Below the pieces are notes generated by a model, which had not been told where the DNA came from, searched no databases, and worked only from the letters and a program-made list of their open reading frames with translations. From the NCBI GenBank assembly GCA_030522415.1, contig CM060109.1, positions 30,773,892 to 30,837,891 on the forward strand: a DNA stretch of 64,000 nt, written 5' to 3'. The stretch's first letter is position 1; every line of letters begins with the position of its first letter. The translations under genes were made by a program, and so were the position numbers. The stretch is from Channallabes apus. Lineage: Eukaryota; Chordata; Actinopteri; Siluriformes; Clariidae. Positions 32,421-47,300 of the stretch are shown here, one piece after another.

Positions 32421-33721
32421 CATAAATAACATTAGCTGTAATGAAAGCAATATATTATATTATTGACCAGTTTTGTATTATTGTATCATTAACACCATAT
32501 GACATTACAAACACATAATTTCATAATTTCAGACGGAAACAAAAAACCTAAAATAGAAAGGAGTATGTGTGACAATGTTACCAGAAGAACTCATATTCTA
32601 CAGCATGGTCAGAAAACCTAATAATCATTCAGATTGGATAACTACTGTAGCTGTTGTACTTAAAGTACTATGCAATAAAAGTACTAAGTACTAAGTGTCT
32701 TAGGCACTTACTGTACTGTTCATTAAAAATTCCATAAGCAAAGATGCCTTACATTTAAATAAACTTCCATACAGAGCACAAAAGTGTAATAAAATAGACA
32801 CAGTCAATATTTGGCATAAAAACCCTTTGCTTAAAAGTGTTTGATAATAATTTGTGCAGCTTTATAAATAAAAAGGCTGGAGGTTTTACTGAGTATGCTG
32901 GAGAGTATGCTAGAGTTCTCCTGGTAATTTTGTCACACTTGCTTAGTTACATATGTTTCTTTCTTTACAGGTGTGCAAATACAGTATTGAAAATATTGAA
33001 TGATGCCTAAAGACCTGCACTCTATTGTTGTGTACATCGTGCAATTTCTACTGACTGTTTCACTTCATTCATAGCTGATAGCTATAAATTTCATCAATGT
33101 CTTCAATCAGGAAGAAGGTTGGCAAAATAATTGTACCTACAGTAACAGTAGTATACCTAAGGTATTTTATTATAAATTATACCAATATATAAAGCACAGA
33201 TAGTTATACAAGTACATTGTTGCTACTGATCTTCTGAGTATATTGTGTCATTATCACCATTTCATATTAAAAACACATCGTTTCATCCCTAGTGTTTTTA
33301 TTGGTGCATCATAATGTGTAATTTATGGTTTAATTAATATTTAATACACAATTCATACATTGCTTTATACATATTTACTTGCCAGTAAATAAAATGGATT
33401 AAAATCTGTCCAGAACAATCTAAAGTCTGACTGCTTTGCATTCACACAGTGTACTTGCGCAATTATGTGTTACAGATTTTTCTAAAGGTAATGTCTTTCA
33501 AGATGTCACATTTTTGCTGCCCCATATTATTCACATCAAGCCAAAAGTAAAGAGATCAAGGCTTAAAAGTAAACAAATTCGAAATATTCTGATCTGAACA
33601 TTCTATATAGCTAAATGGCTACAAAATAACACCTAACTGAACCTAAGTCTAAAATTAAGATTCCTTCCATCTTCTTATATAACCACAAATCTGCTCTCAA
33701 TTATGAACATAGCTTAGTTAA
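32421..33721. other. Gene-free stretch
   Basis: AT-rich, no supported gene or classified repeat. Confidence 0.5.
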
Positions 33722-33729
33722 GTTAAAAT

Positions 33730-34370
33730 TAGGGCTGTCAATATTAACGTGTTAGCGCATGTGAATACTTGACCCTACTGTCTTCCCATAATACGTGGTT
33801 ACCCGGATGTGTGCTATAGTTGCAGATTATTTATTATTACATTTAATGCAGATAATAGAATAGCAAAGGAAAAATCACCAGGTGTGTTGAACGGGAAGTT
33901 TCATTATAAAAAGCTTCGAGATGGAAGTTGTGTGCTTGCGCTACCTTCAAGGGGAACTATTTTCACAAGGAAACATTAAATGTAAGCTGTAGGAATGGTG
34001 GCTGAGGTGGGTAAGGCTGTAGGTTGCTGATTTTTAGATCAAAGGATCTGGGTTCAAGCCCTGCCGTCAATGTGTTGCCACACTCCATACTACCTAGTCA
34101 CTCAAGAGATTTTAATTTAACATTTGTTAAATGTTGATGTTTAAAATATTATAGAACTGCATCAAATCTTTTTTCTCTAACCAGTTTGTCATGCATTTCT
34201 TCATTCAAACATTTCACATTTATAATACAAGTAAATCTGAGTATTTTAAAATGGTCATTAATCATGATAAATCACAGACAGTGATTAACTCATGAAAATT
34301 TACTTATTTATTTATTTTATTTTATTTTATTTATTTATTTATTTATTATTATTATTAACTGACAGCACTA
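33730..34370 (+). mobile_element. hAT MITE with BED-region remnant
   Basis: The termini TAGGGCTGTCAATATTAAC and (inverted right end) TAGTGCTGTCAGTTAATAAT match the fish hAT 'GGGCTGTCAA' type. The 8-bp flanks GTTAAAAT and GTAAACCA match only partly, so the target duplication is degraded. Inside, GGGAAGTTTCATTATAAAAA encodes GKFHYKK, like the BED-finger start of that hAT family, soon lost by stops. The interval about 34005-34075 (TGGCTGAGGTGGGTAAGG, then GGGTTCAAGCCC) is a tRNA-like SINE head inserted in it. TTTA-rich repeats fill the right end. Confidence 0.65.
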
Positions 34371-36904
34371 GTAAACCAATACTCTACAGTAGATTTATCT
34401 GACCATCAAATGTTTCTAAAAATTCCCCACTGTTTTTTTTTTCTTTTTACCTGGCTCAAAAACTGTCAGCATTTGACTCTGCCCTCAGCATATTGTTGGC
34501 AGTCTAGTAGAAGGACACACTTGACCTTTGCTACACTCTGAGCACCTTTTGATGCCAGCAGGAAATGCAATGCAATTTTTGAAACCAACTAAACCCATCT
34601 CAGCCAAAACACAGTATAGCCAATTTAGCATGGTTGCTGAAAGTGTGGAAAGTGCTCCTTCATTTTTTTTGTCCTGAAAGTATTGAACAACTTTCAAGAG
34701 AAGCATTCTTTATCTTGCAGCAAACAGTGAAAGCCTGTGACAGGCCATGTTTGTGAGCCTGAGTGCTTTATCTCCATTCCCTTTGCAGTGCACTGATGCG
34801 CAGCAGAACGGCAGAGAGGCTGAATGCACTTCTTCGACAAGGAGACAGGAGAAACAAAAACAAGCAAGCATATCACTAATTAGAACAAAGAGAGTCAGAG
34901 ACTAAAGAAGCTCAGCTGTGGCAGAGCTGTGCAGGTGGCTTATTTAGATGAAAGGCATGGAAATATAAAAGAAACATGGTCATAAATGCAAAATGCACAT
35001 GAATAAGTTAGCCAGTAGGTGCAGGTAAGTGATCTTAGCAATTACTAGGGAACCTACTTGTATAAAAGGAAAAATATTAATGTGTTAATAATTCATAGCA
35101 AATTAATAACACACGTCATTTTAAATAGAGACGTGCACGGACATTTTACAGAGTTGGTTGAACCTGAAAAAAATAGTACTTCTCTTCCCGATTTTTAATG
35201 TTACCAATCATTATATACCTGAAATATGTGAAATATAGGCAATTAAATATCCATTTTAAATTCCTCAATAGTCTTAAAAATTTTTAACAAAATGTGCCCC
35301 TGAAACCATTACTAAAACTCTGCAAACAAGTTATTGCAGATTTGGTTTCTTGTAAACTACTTTAAGCAGCATCTTGAGTTTATTGCCAGCCCATGACCAT
35401 CTCTCAATCATCTCTCAATCTCTAAAAACTATTTTTTTAAAATGTACAATGCACTGCAGATCACACAGCTACAACATGGCACAATAACAAAACTCACATG
35501 TTATAGACACAGGCTATATGAAGCATTCAGACTTTAATAAAACACTTTAAAAAGACCACAACATGAAAACTATAAAAAGAAAATCTTTGAACTCATATGT
35601 TTATGAGTTGATATTTTATACTTGAAGCAACAATATAAAAGCAGATTTTGCAAATTCAAGTTACTGGAAATTTTATATACTTAATTGTATCATCCAAAAC
35701 AAAATACTTACTTGTAATTTTATCTATTATCTCCATGAATTAATAAATTCCTAAATTTAAATTCAGTATTAAGAAATGAATACTTTATGATATCATAGGG
35801 GGCAAGACGCAAGTTATCCTTTGAAAAAAATGCAGCATTGGGCACAACAGCAATTGTGCTTTTCAAATCTAAAAAGACAACATACTAAACAATATAGCAA
35901 GTTAACCTGAACATTAACTTGTTTTCAGGTATGATAAGATATGACAAGGTGTGATACAGCGGCCTATATCTTATCTAGCTCAATTGCTTAGATTGGTTCA
36001 GCTTAATACAGATGGGAGCAAAAGATGTACGTATATACAATTCAACATGAAAAATATATTCCTCTCTTCTGACACACATCATAGCATAAACGATGGTTCA
36101 ACATTCCTTCTAGAGGAAACATAATACCACACATTGCTGTCATAATTCAATTCAAGTTTCAAGTTTCAATTGAAGTATGTATACATTTTTTGCCTTCTCT
36201 ATATAAGGCATTATTGCTTGACATGATGCAAACATAATCTAACTGCATTGCTCAGAAGGTTATAAGGGGATATGCATATTCACAGGGAAATAAACTGGTT
36301 ATGCAACAATACAACCATGGTATAACATTAGCTATTTTTTGTAAATTTTTTGTCGCAAGGGGCAACTCAATCACAAACTGTCTGATGGGCAGTTTCCCTG
36401 GCAATATTAGCCCTGCCCCATGCATTTTGACATCTGCAATGGTTTTACACTAGTAAATGTTGAAGTATTTAAGTAAACATTATACAGGATTCACACTAAG
36501 GGCCTTGTGCAACTTCAACAGACCTAATAAAGCCTCTAGGCATACAATTAATGAAATCCCTTGTTTAAGTGTGCATAATTTCTGCACACTGCACATGTAC
36601 ACTTGTACCTTGAGACAACAAGATACACCAAATGTAGTATGAAGACATTCAGCACTTGATGAAATGTCCCTGACTATTAGATGTATCAGCACTGCTCCTA
36701 ATCAACTGAAAAAAATTGTTAATTACTTTTAAGAAGTTAGTTTACATTTAAATGTATCTGAGCGCCAACTTAGTTCTGTAAAACAGAATCAAGCCAATTT
36801 TATTCTATCGGAATCCCAAATGTTGTTCACTAGGATATACTAAACTAGATTAAAGCTGGGCAGTATGTTACTGTATGTTTTAAGATATAGTGATACATTT
36901 TGAA
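34371..36904. other. Gene-free stretch, candidate noncoding element at 34480-34910
   Basis: No gene. The interval 34480-34910 is repeat-free and higher in GC than its surroundings, with frames of 73 and 60 codons lacking any signature; possible conserved noncoding DNA. The remainder is AT-rich. Near 36855 a string AAAGCTGGGCAGTATG resembles a hAT end but has no partner. Confidence 0.35.
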
Positions 36905-37620
36905 ACTAGATACAATTCCTGGAGAAACCATGAAGCAGGGTGCAACGGTGACCTGCTTTTCTTGGACAAACCCGCTAAAAAACAGCTTATTTCTAAACCA
37001 CAATGTTACAAAGATATGAGTCTATATACTACCTGTGATATTAGGGGTTGCATATGACATAAGAAGGTTTAGCATGGACTACACGCTGCTGCCGCCCCTC
37101 TCCTCTGCACATGAATCTCACAACCCCAAGAGAATGTAATGAGCTTTACACATTCATTTACAGAGATTTGAGGCCTTACACCTGTGGGATGTCAAGTTTC
37201 ATGCATAGTTTAAAAATTGAGTGAGGTTTTACAAACTGGTCTAAAAGTGTGCATTCACTCTACAAACCCAACTACAGTCTATGGAGGGATTTTTGCAGTG
37301 AATTATCTTTGAGCAGCAATTGCAAGTAGTAGAGTTTTTCGAGCTTGTTGGCATGCCGTGTTTTTTTTTTTTCAATCGGACCAAAAACAAGAAAACTAGG
37401 AGTCAGAAGAGCAAAGTGGTTTGTCACCGGTACTAAAAGGATACTCATAACTCAAAGGGTCTTTATTTTGCGCCATGTTAGAAAAATGTTCCACTGCACT
37501 CGGGGGACCTGACAGAGTTTTTTTATTTAAGTATCACGGGGCAAGTATCACATGCAAAATTTATGGTGAAAGGGCAGCTAGTCCCGAATTGGGGAAAAAA
37601 GGGGAATTCTGGAAAAAATG
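36905..37620 (+). repeat. Unclassified interspersed repeat, copy B
   Basis: Diverged partner of 15213-15960, with the same blocks in the same order and strand: ACAATTCCTGGAGAAACC, then CTATGGAGGGA, then AATCGGACCAAAAACAAG, then CTAGTCCCGAATTGGGG. Family unknown; no coding remnant seen. Confidence 0.5.
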
Positions 37621-38337
37621 TTGGTCAAATTGCTTAAAAAAGTAATAATACACAATTTCGAGCACAGAGGAGGGACAATATTGTTTGTATCGATATAGAC
37701 TAATGTTGTTACATGATCTGTTTTATGAGCCCTTGCCACTCTCCCGACATAAACCCGATGTTTACAATTTGTGCTACTCCCATGTTTAACATGCCATCAG
37801 GGTAGCCCTAGCAAATAGCCTTACTGTGCTGTGTATACTGTACAATAAGTACTGTATAACACACTCTTAACACTTCATACTGCAGTATACTGCACTGGTA
37901 CTACTGTGCTGAAAAATGTTTGCATCGTATTTTCCTCACTAGTTTTTGACGTTTAAATGTAATGTAATGCCCAGAAAGAAAGCGTTATGTATGTGTACTT
38001 ATTTCTCTCTATGACAACTCCGGAGGCTCCACAGTCTACCTGATTCAATCGTTATGTTTGTTCTGTTTAAATTTTTATCATTTTTTTTAACTATCTATTA
38101 TTGTTGTTGAGAGTAAGTGAACAAAAATTCTCAGAGAAAGGCTATTTATTTAACATATTTTGTCATTTACATTGTTCCAGCATGTTTTAAACAGAGATTG
38201 AAGCCTTGTCTTTGAATATTTTGATTACCATTTTCATAAAAGTGCTTGTGGCATGTGGCTTTGACTTACAAATGAAGAGCGAGAGCGAGAGAGAAAGAGA
38301 TTTAATCCATATCTCCCATCCCGACATTAGACTGGCA
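37621..38337. other. Gene-free stretch
   Basis: No supported gene. Short GA-rich repeat at about 38276-38300. Confidence 0.5.
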
Positions 38338-39961
<1,624 letters not shown>

Positions 39962-41670
39962 TGTAACGAACAGTAAGGCATTTGGCATTCAGTCTATTTG
40001 TCCTTGTTATAGTATATACTAAATACTTAATATATACAGTATGATAATGTAAATGTGAATGATATGCTACACTATGCAAAGCAATCTTTGACACATTTGA
40101 AATAATTTTAAATGAAGGAATGTTTTAGTTTGTCTGTATAATATCAGTAGCAATGTTTCTGACTGGAGTATGTACAAATAGTTGTGTTCAAAGCTAAATA
40201 GATTATTATTAGCATAAAAAATATTAAACCTTTCATAAAAGCGCATTTCATTCTGTGCATGGTTATAAAACAGCTGCAAAGTCGGCAGAGTACACAATCA
40301 TCGTCCAACAACCCTCATCGTCCAAACAGACTGCACCAAAAACACAAGTTATCGGTTTGAAGCCATGGAGATTTCATATTTGCAAAAATGTGAGTACATA
40401 TAAGTACATCAGTGTTTCAGATCTATGGCATCCAATCTCAAGCCTCCTCTGATGATCTGCACCCTTCACAGCTAGGCTACGAGTTATTGGAGCGCACTAT
40501 CTCTAAAGCTGAAAAAGAATGTGCCGTGCATGCAGATCAGTGTAATATGATTCACTGTGTGTAATATCAGTCATTGGATCTGTCTTCAAAAAGATTGGAT
40601 GTGGCTGAATAGGATTACATATCATATTGAAGACTGTAATTAATTGTACTGAGTAATTAATTCCATGATATCAAAGGGTGCCATTTAAAAAAAAACAGTA
40701 TGTGAGGCTGCTTTAATGCCCCAGGCACTTTCTCCTGAGTGTGGATGGCTGGATGAATTACTCTGCTGTGTGGCTTTTCTGGAACATTCCAGCGTCAGGC
40801 CCTCGGCCGTCGCTGTATGCCAGGTGGCAGCTGGGACAGTTCTCCTTTAATCTGGCTCAGTGGTTCCAGTTTACTGCCATAACAGTCTGCCACATGGTGT
40901 AGGGGACTATGGGAAATGCAGCAGTTTTCCCCCTAAGGCCATGTAGAATACGTGCTTGGACAGTGTTTGATCATACATGCTGGCCACAAATGTGTGCAAC
41001 CGAATGAGCCAATAATATTAATAAGATTACATCAGTACTGGAAATTTAGGGCACGGTTAGAGAAAAAGTGACAGAAGTGAGAAACACACTTTCGGTGCTC
41101 CGCTGTCAGTACCTTTATACTTCAGATCTGTATGGAAGGGGAGACTGTAAAGCATCTGTCACCTAAGCTATGAATTCATACTTGGATGACAAAATACTGT
41201 CAAAAACTAAATTGCAGTTAACAAATCTTTAAAGAAAAAACTCACCTATTTGCTTTTTCTTGTGACAAAATTGATGCACCCAACACCATGTAGTGCAATG
41301 TGAAGACCGCTGGATTACAGAACCAAAATTAAACATTGCTATGATGAAAAAGGATTTGAAAATTTGTTCACAGTCATGACAGTTATGTGACCCCAAAGTG
41401 ACTGCAACATTTTTTTTTTTTTAAAAAGCACCTCCTGAATATAATGTGGCTCCATCCACCATAAATCCATTACAACCTTCAGAAGCCCTGTGGAAAAAAC
41501 TGAGTGACTGTGAGTTTCTTAAATCAATACAAGTATGGCATACTGTATGAAGGACTATAAGAGTTTGAACACAGATTTTCCTAGAAGTTTTGGAGTAGTT
41601 TGTAAGTACCATTTAATTAAATATTAAGAATATTATCTTCTTTTGCTGTGCCAATTATTTTTTTTAAGTC
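39962..41670. other. Gene-free stretch, candidate noncoding element at 40700-40930
   Basis: No gene. The segment 40700-40930 is repeat-free and markedly more GC-rich and complex than its surroundings, without a long open frame; possible conserved noncoding element. The rest is AT-rich. Confidence 0.35.
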
Positions 41671-42722
41671 ATTACAATTAGGGCTGCACGATATTAGGAA
41701 AATATGTGATATGCGATATTGTTGTTGAATACTGCGATAACGATATTTCTTGCGATATAACATATCCCTAGATAAATGCATTTTTTAATTATTATTATTG
41801 CCTATTTTTCTTTTATTTATTTATATGTAATGATCATACTAAAATAAACAGGTAATAGATATTCGTCTGATGTAATTAAATCTAATTCAGGCTAATAAGA
41901 AACTATATGTCAAGGAAGTTGCAAATATTTAGTCTTCAAAACACTATGAATGACTTAAAACCCTCAGCAGATATTCTGACTTCTGGTTTGCTGTTACTAT
42001 AAACCTGCCAACACAATATGAATTACTTTCAAACATTACGTTTTATCTACATGTAACCATACACTCATCAATAGTGTCTTAAAACAAGAGCATCTTTTAA
42101 ACAAAATATTCTCTTTGGCTTGCCTGTTTTTTTTAAATAAAAATAAATATTATTAAACAAAAATTTTATTTAAAAAATACTATTTGTCACACACACACAC
42201 GCACGCGCACGCACTCGCTCCGCGACCGGCACTAGGACCCGGAAGTAATGCGGGCGCGAACCCGGAAGTATAAAAGGAGTAAACAAACCATTGCATACAG
42301 CTTAGTCACTGAGTTCGCCATGTCGGTTCAGATTGTTTACTTTCTGATTCGAGTGTGTGTTTATAGGACGCGGGCTAAATGTGTGTTTTTCCCTTGCTCC
42401 CCTTCTGTGAGAGTCCTTAAACTAATTTGCGTGGTTATCCTGCCTACTCGCTTGCTTCCGCGTTTGGGTTTACCGTCCACGCTACAAAGGGCTAACGGCC
42501 AATCGCTAAGTCTTCTGATCATCCGGGCTTAGTTCGCGACAGAATGAAGTATAAAGATATAAATTATATATATAAAATATATATAGTGGGTATAAACATA
42601 GTAAGGGCCCATCTGATTGGCAAATAAAGTATTTATCGCAACTCTCTGCGATATGGTTATCGTGCATGCCATTATCGCGATAACGATATTTTTTCGATAT
42701 ATCGTGCAGCCCTAATTACAAT
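41671..42722. mobile_element. hAT MITE carrying a TATA/ETS promoter-like core
   Basis: The element occupies 41679-42714 (1036 bp) with perfect 8-bp duplications ATTACAAT (41671-41678, 42715-42722). Termini are TAGGGCTGCACGATATT and, inverted, TAGGGCTGCACGATATA. Subterminal sequence has repeated GCGATA/CGATA motifs. The internal 42190-42540 piece is GC-richer. It has CGGAAGT at about 42239 and 42261, a TATAAAAGG box at about 42268, and a downstream ATG frame to 42532 of no known family. No transposase domain is seen. Confidence 0.93.
42240..42276 (+). promoter_or_regulatory. Promoter-like ETS motifs plus TATA box inside a hAT MITE
   Basis: Two CCGGAAGT ETS sites about 22 bp apart, the second running directly into TATAAAAGGAG. 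An ATG in fair context (GCCATGTCGG) lies about 50 bp downstream. Whether this drives transcription is unknown. It could be captured host promoter sequence or the original hAT transposase promoter. Confidence 0.4.
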
Positions 42723-43254
42723 TTTACGTCAATAATACACAAATGGAAGTTCCAAAACCGAAACGAGTCAATGGCCTCAAATACTCACACAAAAAAGTAA
42801 GTAAAGAACTAAATAAAAACCATAGGATGGTAGATATATAACCTAGACCCTGAATCACAAATATGACAAAAAATTGACAATATAGTAGGCTTTCCATATC
42901 CAGATTAGTTCTAGATCCAGACTAGGCTTTTATTCCAGATTAGTATGATTGTAGATGTTAAAAATATTTCTAAAAATTAACAAAATCGCAAGATCACTAA
43001 TCCCTAAATCCCAAATTGTCCCCCAAATCCCAAGAACTTGGAAAAATCCCAAGGAATGGCACTAATGGTAACATATACCAATATGAAAATATTTCTATCG
43101 TACACAAAAGCCACAAAACAAAAACCACTGCCAGGTAAAGTCAATAAAATTGATTTTCAATTGTATTGAGGTAATCTGTTTACGGGCTCAATGACATCCA
43201 AGGCTCATTTAAGCCTGTGGTGCCCAAAGTCTAGCCTGTTCGGTCCGATCCCAT
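42723..43254. other. Gene-free stretch
   Basis: AT-rich, no supported feature. Confidence 0.5.
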
Positions 43255-43520
43255 GGAAAAGCTTATATAAATTATCACAGCTTTCCACAAATGGGGCTTA
43301 GCAAAGCAAAAAGTTTCCAAATGCCCCAGATTCCAATCTGATCAAGCATCGATGGAATATGCCGAACAAATATGTCTGATTCACGGAGAACCCACCCTGC
43401 AACCCACAGCCCCCAAAGGATAGCTGCTAACATCCTGCTGCCAGCCACCACAGTACACTTCCAGAGGTCTTGCGGAGTCATGCCCTGATGGGCCAGAGCT
43501 GCCCCCATGGCACAGGGGGA
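43255..43520 (-). repeat. Unclassified dispersed repeat, copy 2
   Basis: Diverged partner of 27235-27560, same orientation: TTCCAATCTGATCAAGCATC, GCAACCCACAGCCCC, AACATCCTGCTGCCAGC, GATGGGCCAGAGCTGCCCCC. No coding sense recognised. Confidence 0.55.
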
Positions 43521-45801
43521 AACTACACAATACTGTTGCTTAATAGTTTGGGTATTAGGTTACTTACTGTAATTTGATATTTCAGCAATTTAACAGCTTC
43601 AATTAAGTGTCAAAATAAATATATTAAATTGTTGATTAGCTATTATTTTAAATCCATAGTTAGATGCTTCAGTAACAATAAAAATCTGAAGCTGATCATG
43701 CCTTTCTGAACTCATGGTTTGACCAAAAGACCTGTGGTTTTATCTACAGTGTAATTAATCCTAGACTACTGTTGCAGTCCATTTAACTAAGTGGAACTTT
43801 CAACTTACTCAAAGGTTCAGTAATTATGAATGATTTTAGGTTTCAAAAATAATTTCAACACCAAAAAGTACAAAATGTTCTGCACCTTTTTAACCCCTTG
43901 TAAAGTTTGACCTTAATCTTTAAGGTTTGTCAATATCATGAAATCCAGCCCAGACAATTTGAACAAAGATAATGACAATAACTTCTGTTCTGTGCAATTT
44001 CATGTGTGACAGATATCAGGTAAAACAAAACAGATCTCATAATATGTACCGTAAATAATTAAATGTACACCATGGTTATTAAAAATGCAACTGCTATCTA
44101 TGAATTCATGCAATACTCCTGGGTTATGAACTTCCTTAAGCTGTCAGATTGAGTTGCATACTTTATTTCCATGCTCTGATCAGCCATATCAAGTGTCTGT
44201 ATTCATTATTCTCAGTTTTGCCTCCAGACTGAAGCACATCATGTTGGTTAATTACACAGTATTGCTTATCTAGTCAATTATCTTTGACACATAAGTCACT
44301 TCAGCATAATCCTTTTCTTTGCCTTTGGTCATTATAATGCTTACAATGCTTAGTCCAACAATTTTGCATAAAATTCCAGTCTGACTTGTTTAAAAATGGA
44401 AAAAAATCATTTAAATAATCAGTGCTAAGTCATTCTTGCCAGCAGCATTAGCACCATAATTGAGACAGGCAGCAATTATACTCCAAGGCATGGTGTTACT
44501 GTGTTGGTGACGAGTCTGTAGTCATTCAGTCAGACATTCACAGTCATAATCATTCTGTCATAAACTTAATCACAAAGAGTATCTGGTAAGTGTCAGTGCT
44601 AACACAGAACTGATCACAGGAAGCTGTACATGTCCAGTCAAGCCAAGGAAGACGTCAAATTAACTTTTGCACAGCTAGCACTTTACAGGTACTGTACTGC
44701 ATTTTATCTGTTATCTAATTACCTTAGCATGTAGGGAATAACAAACGGCTACCTTACTTTTACTATGGCATTTGACTCTAACAGTGATGTTGTGTAATGC
44801 CTAACATTGTGTTTGATGTATCACATTCTAACGGAGTTATATCGAGCAAGATGTTGTACTGTAGATCAAAGTGCCTCTTCATCTTTGGTGTATTTCATCC
44901 CCTGACCTGTTTAAATCCTCCACTCCGTTTTAGCCAGGAAAACTACCTCAAGCCTGCTAGCTGGCTAAATGTCCATGTTTCATGTGTTTCTCTTTAGCTC
45001 TGTATTGAAAAATTCAGTTTCGATTGTTGATAATCAACTGAAATGCTGCCCTGATGTTTGTATTTGGATTTTTTTCTCTGATGTGCCATGCACTCTGCAT
45101 TACTCAAGCACATTACCCTTGCCACTGCTTCATGATGTAGCATGATGTTTGAATACAAATTGTTATTATTTATTGCCAGCACCCCTTCTAAGCTACAATT
45201 CTTGAGCTATGTCTATGCTACGTCTTTCTTCTCATTCATAATAGACTTATAGCATGCACAAAGTTACAGTAATTTTTAAAACCTTTTTTTAAAGGTTGCT
45301 TTTACAGATAAATCAATTAAATATGACTGTCAAGTTTATATAAATGTATATGAAATAACATTGAAAACAATATTATTTAAAAAAAAAGTGACCTCACTTA
45401 AATATGCGGACTTCATCCCAAACCACATATTAAATCGGATGTAATTTTATTTGTGAGGTTTTATTTCCACATAATCCTTAGTGCATGGTTTGGAACACAG
45501 CCTTGAACATTTGAAAATCTTCATCAGAAGTCATGTTACAAGATGATGATTGCTTCTAATAACATGTTTACCAGAAGTCACTGAAATTATATCTTGTCAC
45601 ATTGTGTGGCACCAGTAAAATCTTTTTCCTCATAGCAACAAAAGACCCCAGAATCAGTATGGTGTCAGATGTCAAAATGCATCATTCTGAAACTGTCAAA
45701 CAAAATAGTAAATGTCTAATGCTTTGTATTTTAATATTTAAAATATGCTACATGCATTCTATGTAACAGTCTGGATCAAACTAGAAACATGAAGACCTGC
45801 A
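43521..45801. other. Gene-free stretch, possible conserved noncoding DNA at 44140-44500
   Basis: No gene is recognised. The 44140-44500 interval lacks repeats and contains several TAAT/ATTA homeodomain-type sites; candidate enhancer only. Confidence 0.35.
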
Positions 45802-46159
45802 TAAACATTGCCTGGCCACAAAAGTCACTACCTGGATTTAACTAAGCAAATAGGTAAGAAGCACTGAATAACTACTGCAGTGATTAATAAGGTTCAGCTG
45901 GTAAGGAGTTATTTAACCCTAACTGATGCAGTGAGTGGCTTCTCATTTGTTAAACAACTATGGAGATTGCTGAAATTACTAAAATTTGGTTAAGAACTAT
46001 CTAGGGCTGCAACAACTAATCGATAAAATCGATAATTATCGATAATGAAATTCGTTGTCAACGAATGCCGTTATCGATTAGTTGGGCTGCTCACGTTATT
46101 GAGGCGTGCGACCACAAGATGCACAAATACACACACACAGATACACAGTCGCTCGCGCA

Positions 46160-46291
46160 ATGGAGTTTACAGGAAAAAGCGCACGCCCCAAGTCCTCCAA
46201 GGTATGGGAGCAATTTACATTAAACGTCTCTTATCGGGCGTTAAAATCAAGCGGTTTTCTGCCGGTCGTAGTGTCCGGTGAGCGCGGATGA
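46160..46291 (+). pseudogene. hAT transposase start (BED N-terminus)
   Basis: ATG at 46160, then EFTGKSARPKSSKVWEQFTL. The VWEQF-like block is the aromatic start of a BED zinc finger in hAT transposases. The expected Cys-x2-Cys and His-x-His do not follow in frame. It is a deletion remnant. Confidence 0.65.
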
Positions 46292-46885
46292 AGCACCTAG
46301 GGTTTTCTACACATAGGAGTTAGTGAGAGAGTTCACACGGGCTTTGGTGACGTGTGTTTGTCCGGCTGCGCGGTTACACAGGGTTAAAAAAAAAATGTTG
46401 CATTCAGCTTTTTCTTTGTGTTCAAATCCCAACGAACGTGAGGAAAACACTTCTAGTGCGTTTTCTTCACGTTCATTTTACACTTCGGAGGACCGGATAT
46501 ATCCCATGATCCTACATGCTATACAGAGGGAAATGCAGGAAAAAGGGCAAAATAAACTAAATGAACCCAGTAGCGGCGATTTTTTTTCCTCTCCCCACAT
46601 CGCCATATTACGAGAATGTTTAGTATAGCAAAATGGCCTAATATATTTATTTTTATATAAATTATATTATTATTTTTTACTGAGACAAAAAAAAAGGATA
46701 AAATACACGAGAGGATCGAAATAATGTATAAACCGTGAAAAGGATGTAGTAGACACTTCAATTAAATATCATATCATAATCTGGAAGTCTATTATTCTTC
46801 TTATTAAGTTGAATTAATTTAAGAGAATTAAAAATTCTCTTAAAAGTCATTCTTAACTACTGAATGTCAGTGTATTTTTTTAAAC

Positions 46886-46928
<43 letters not shown>

Positions 46929-46934
46929 TGTAAA

Positions 46935-47204
46935 CTTGCCATCTGCAATTATTGTTAAAAACTAAAATGTTGATTTACATAAAATATCAAAATTAAAGAT
47001 AATTAAACTATGTGGCTATTGCATTTTTTAAAGTTTACTTTTATACATAAATAATACCCTGATTTATGGTTTTATATAGTTAAGGAAAACATCAAATTAA
47101 AGCGTCTAGCTTTTATCCGATAAAAGTCTAGCTTTTTATCCGATTTAATCGATATACATATAATGTATGTATGTATGTATGTATGCAGATGGCAAGTTGA
47201 TTGT

Positions 47205-47259
<55 letters not shown>

Positions 47260-47300
47260 ACTGTCAACTTGCCATCTGCAATTATTGTTAAAAACAAAAC
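46935..47300. repeat. (AT)n with repeated CTTGCCATCTGC flanks
   Basis: CTTGCCATCTGCAATTATTG occurs at about 46936 and about 47271. Its inverted form GCAGATGGCAAGTTGA is at about 47186. The two innermost copies flank a (TA)n tract (47213-47256), making a hairpin. This looks like a local duplication-inversion inside the hAT element. Confidence 0.8.
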
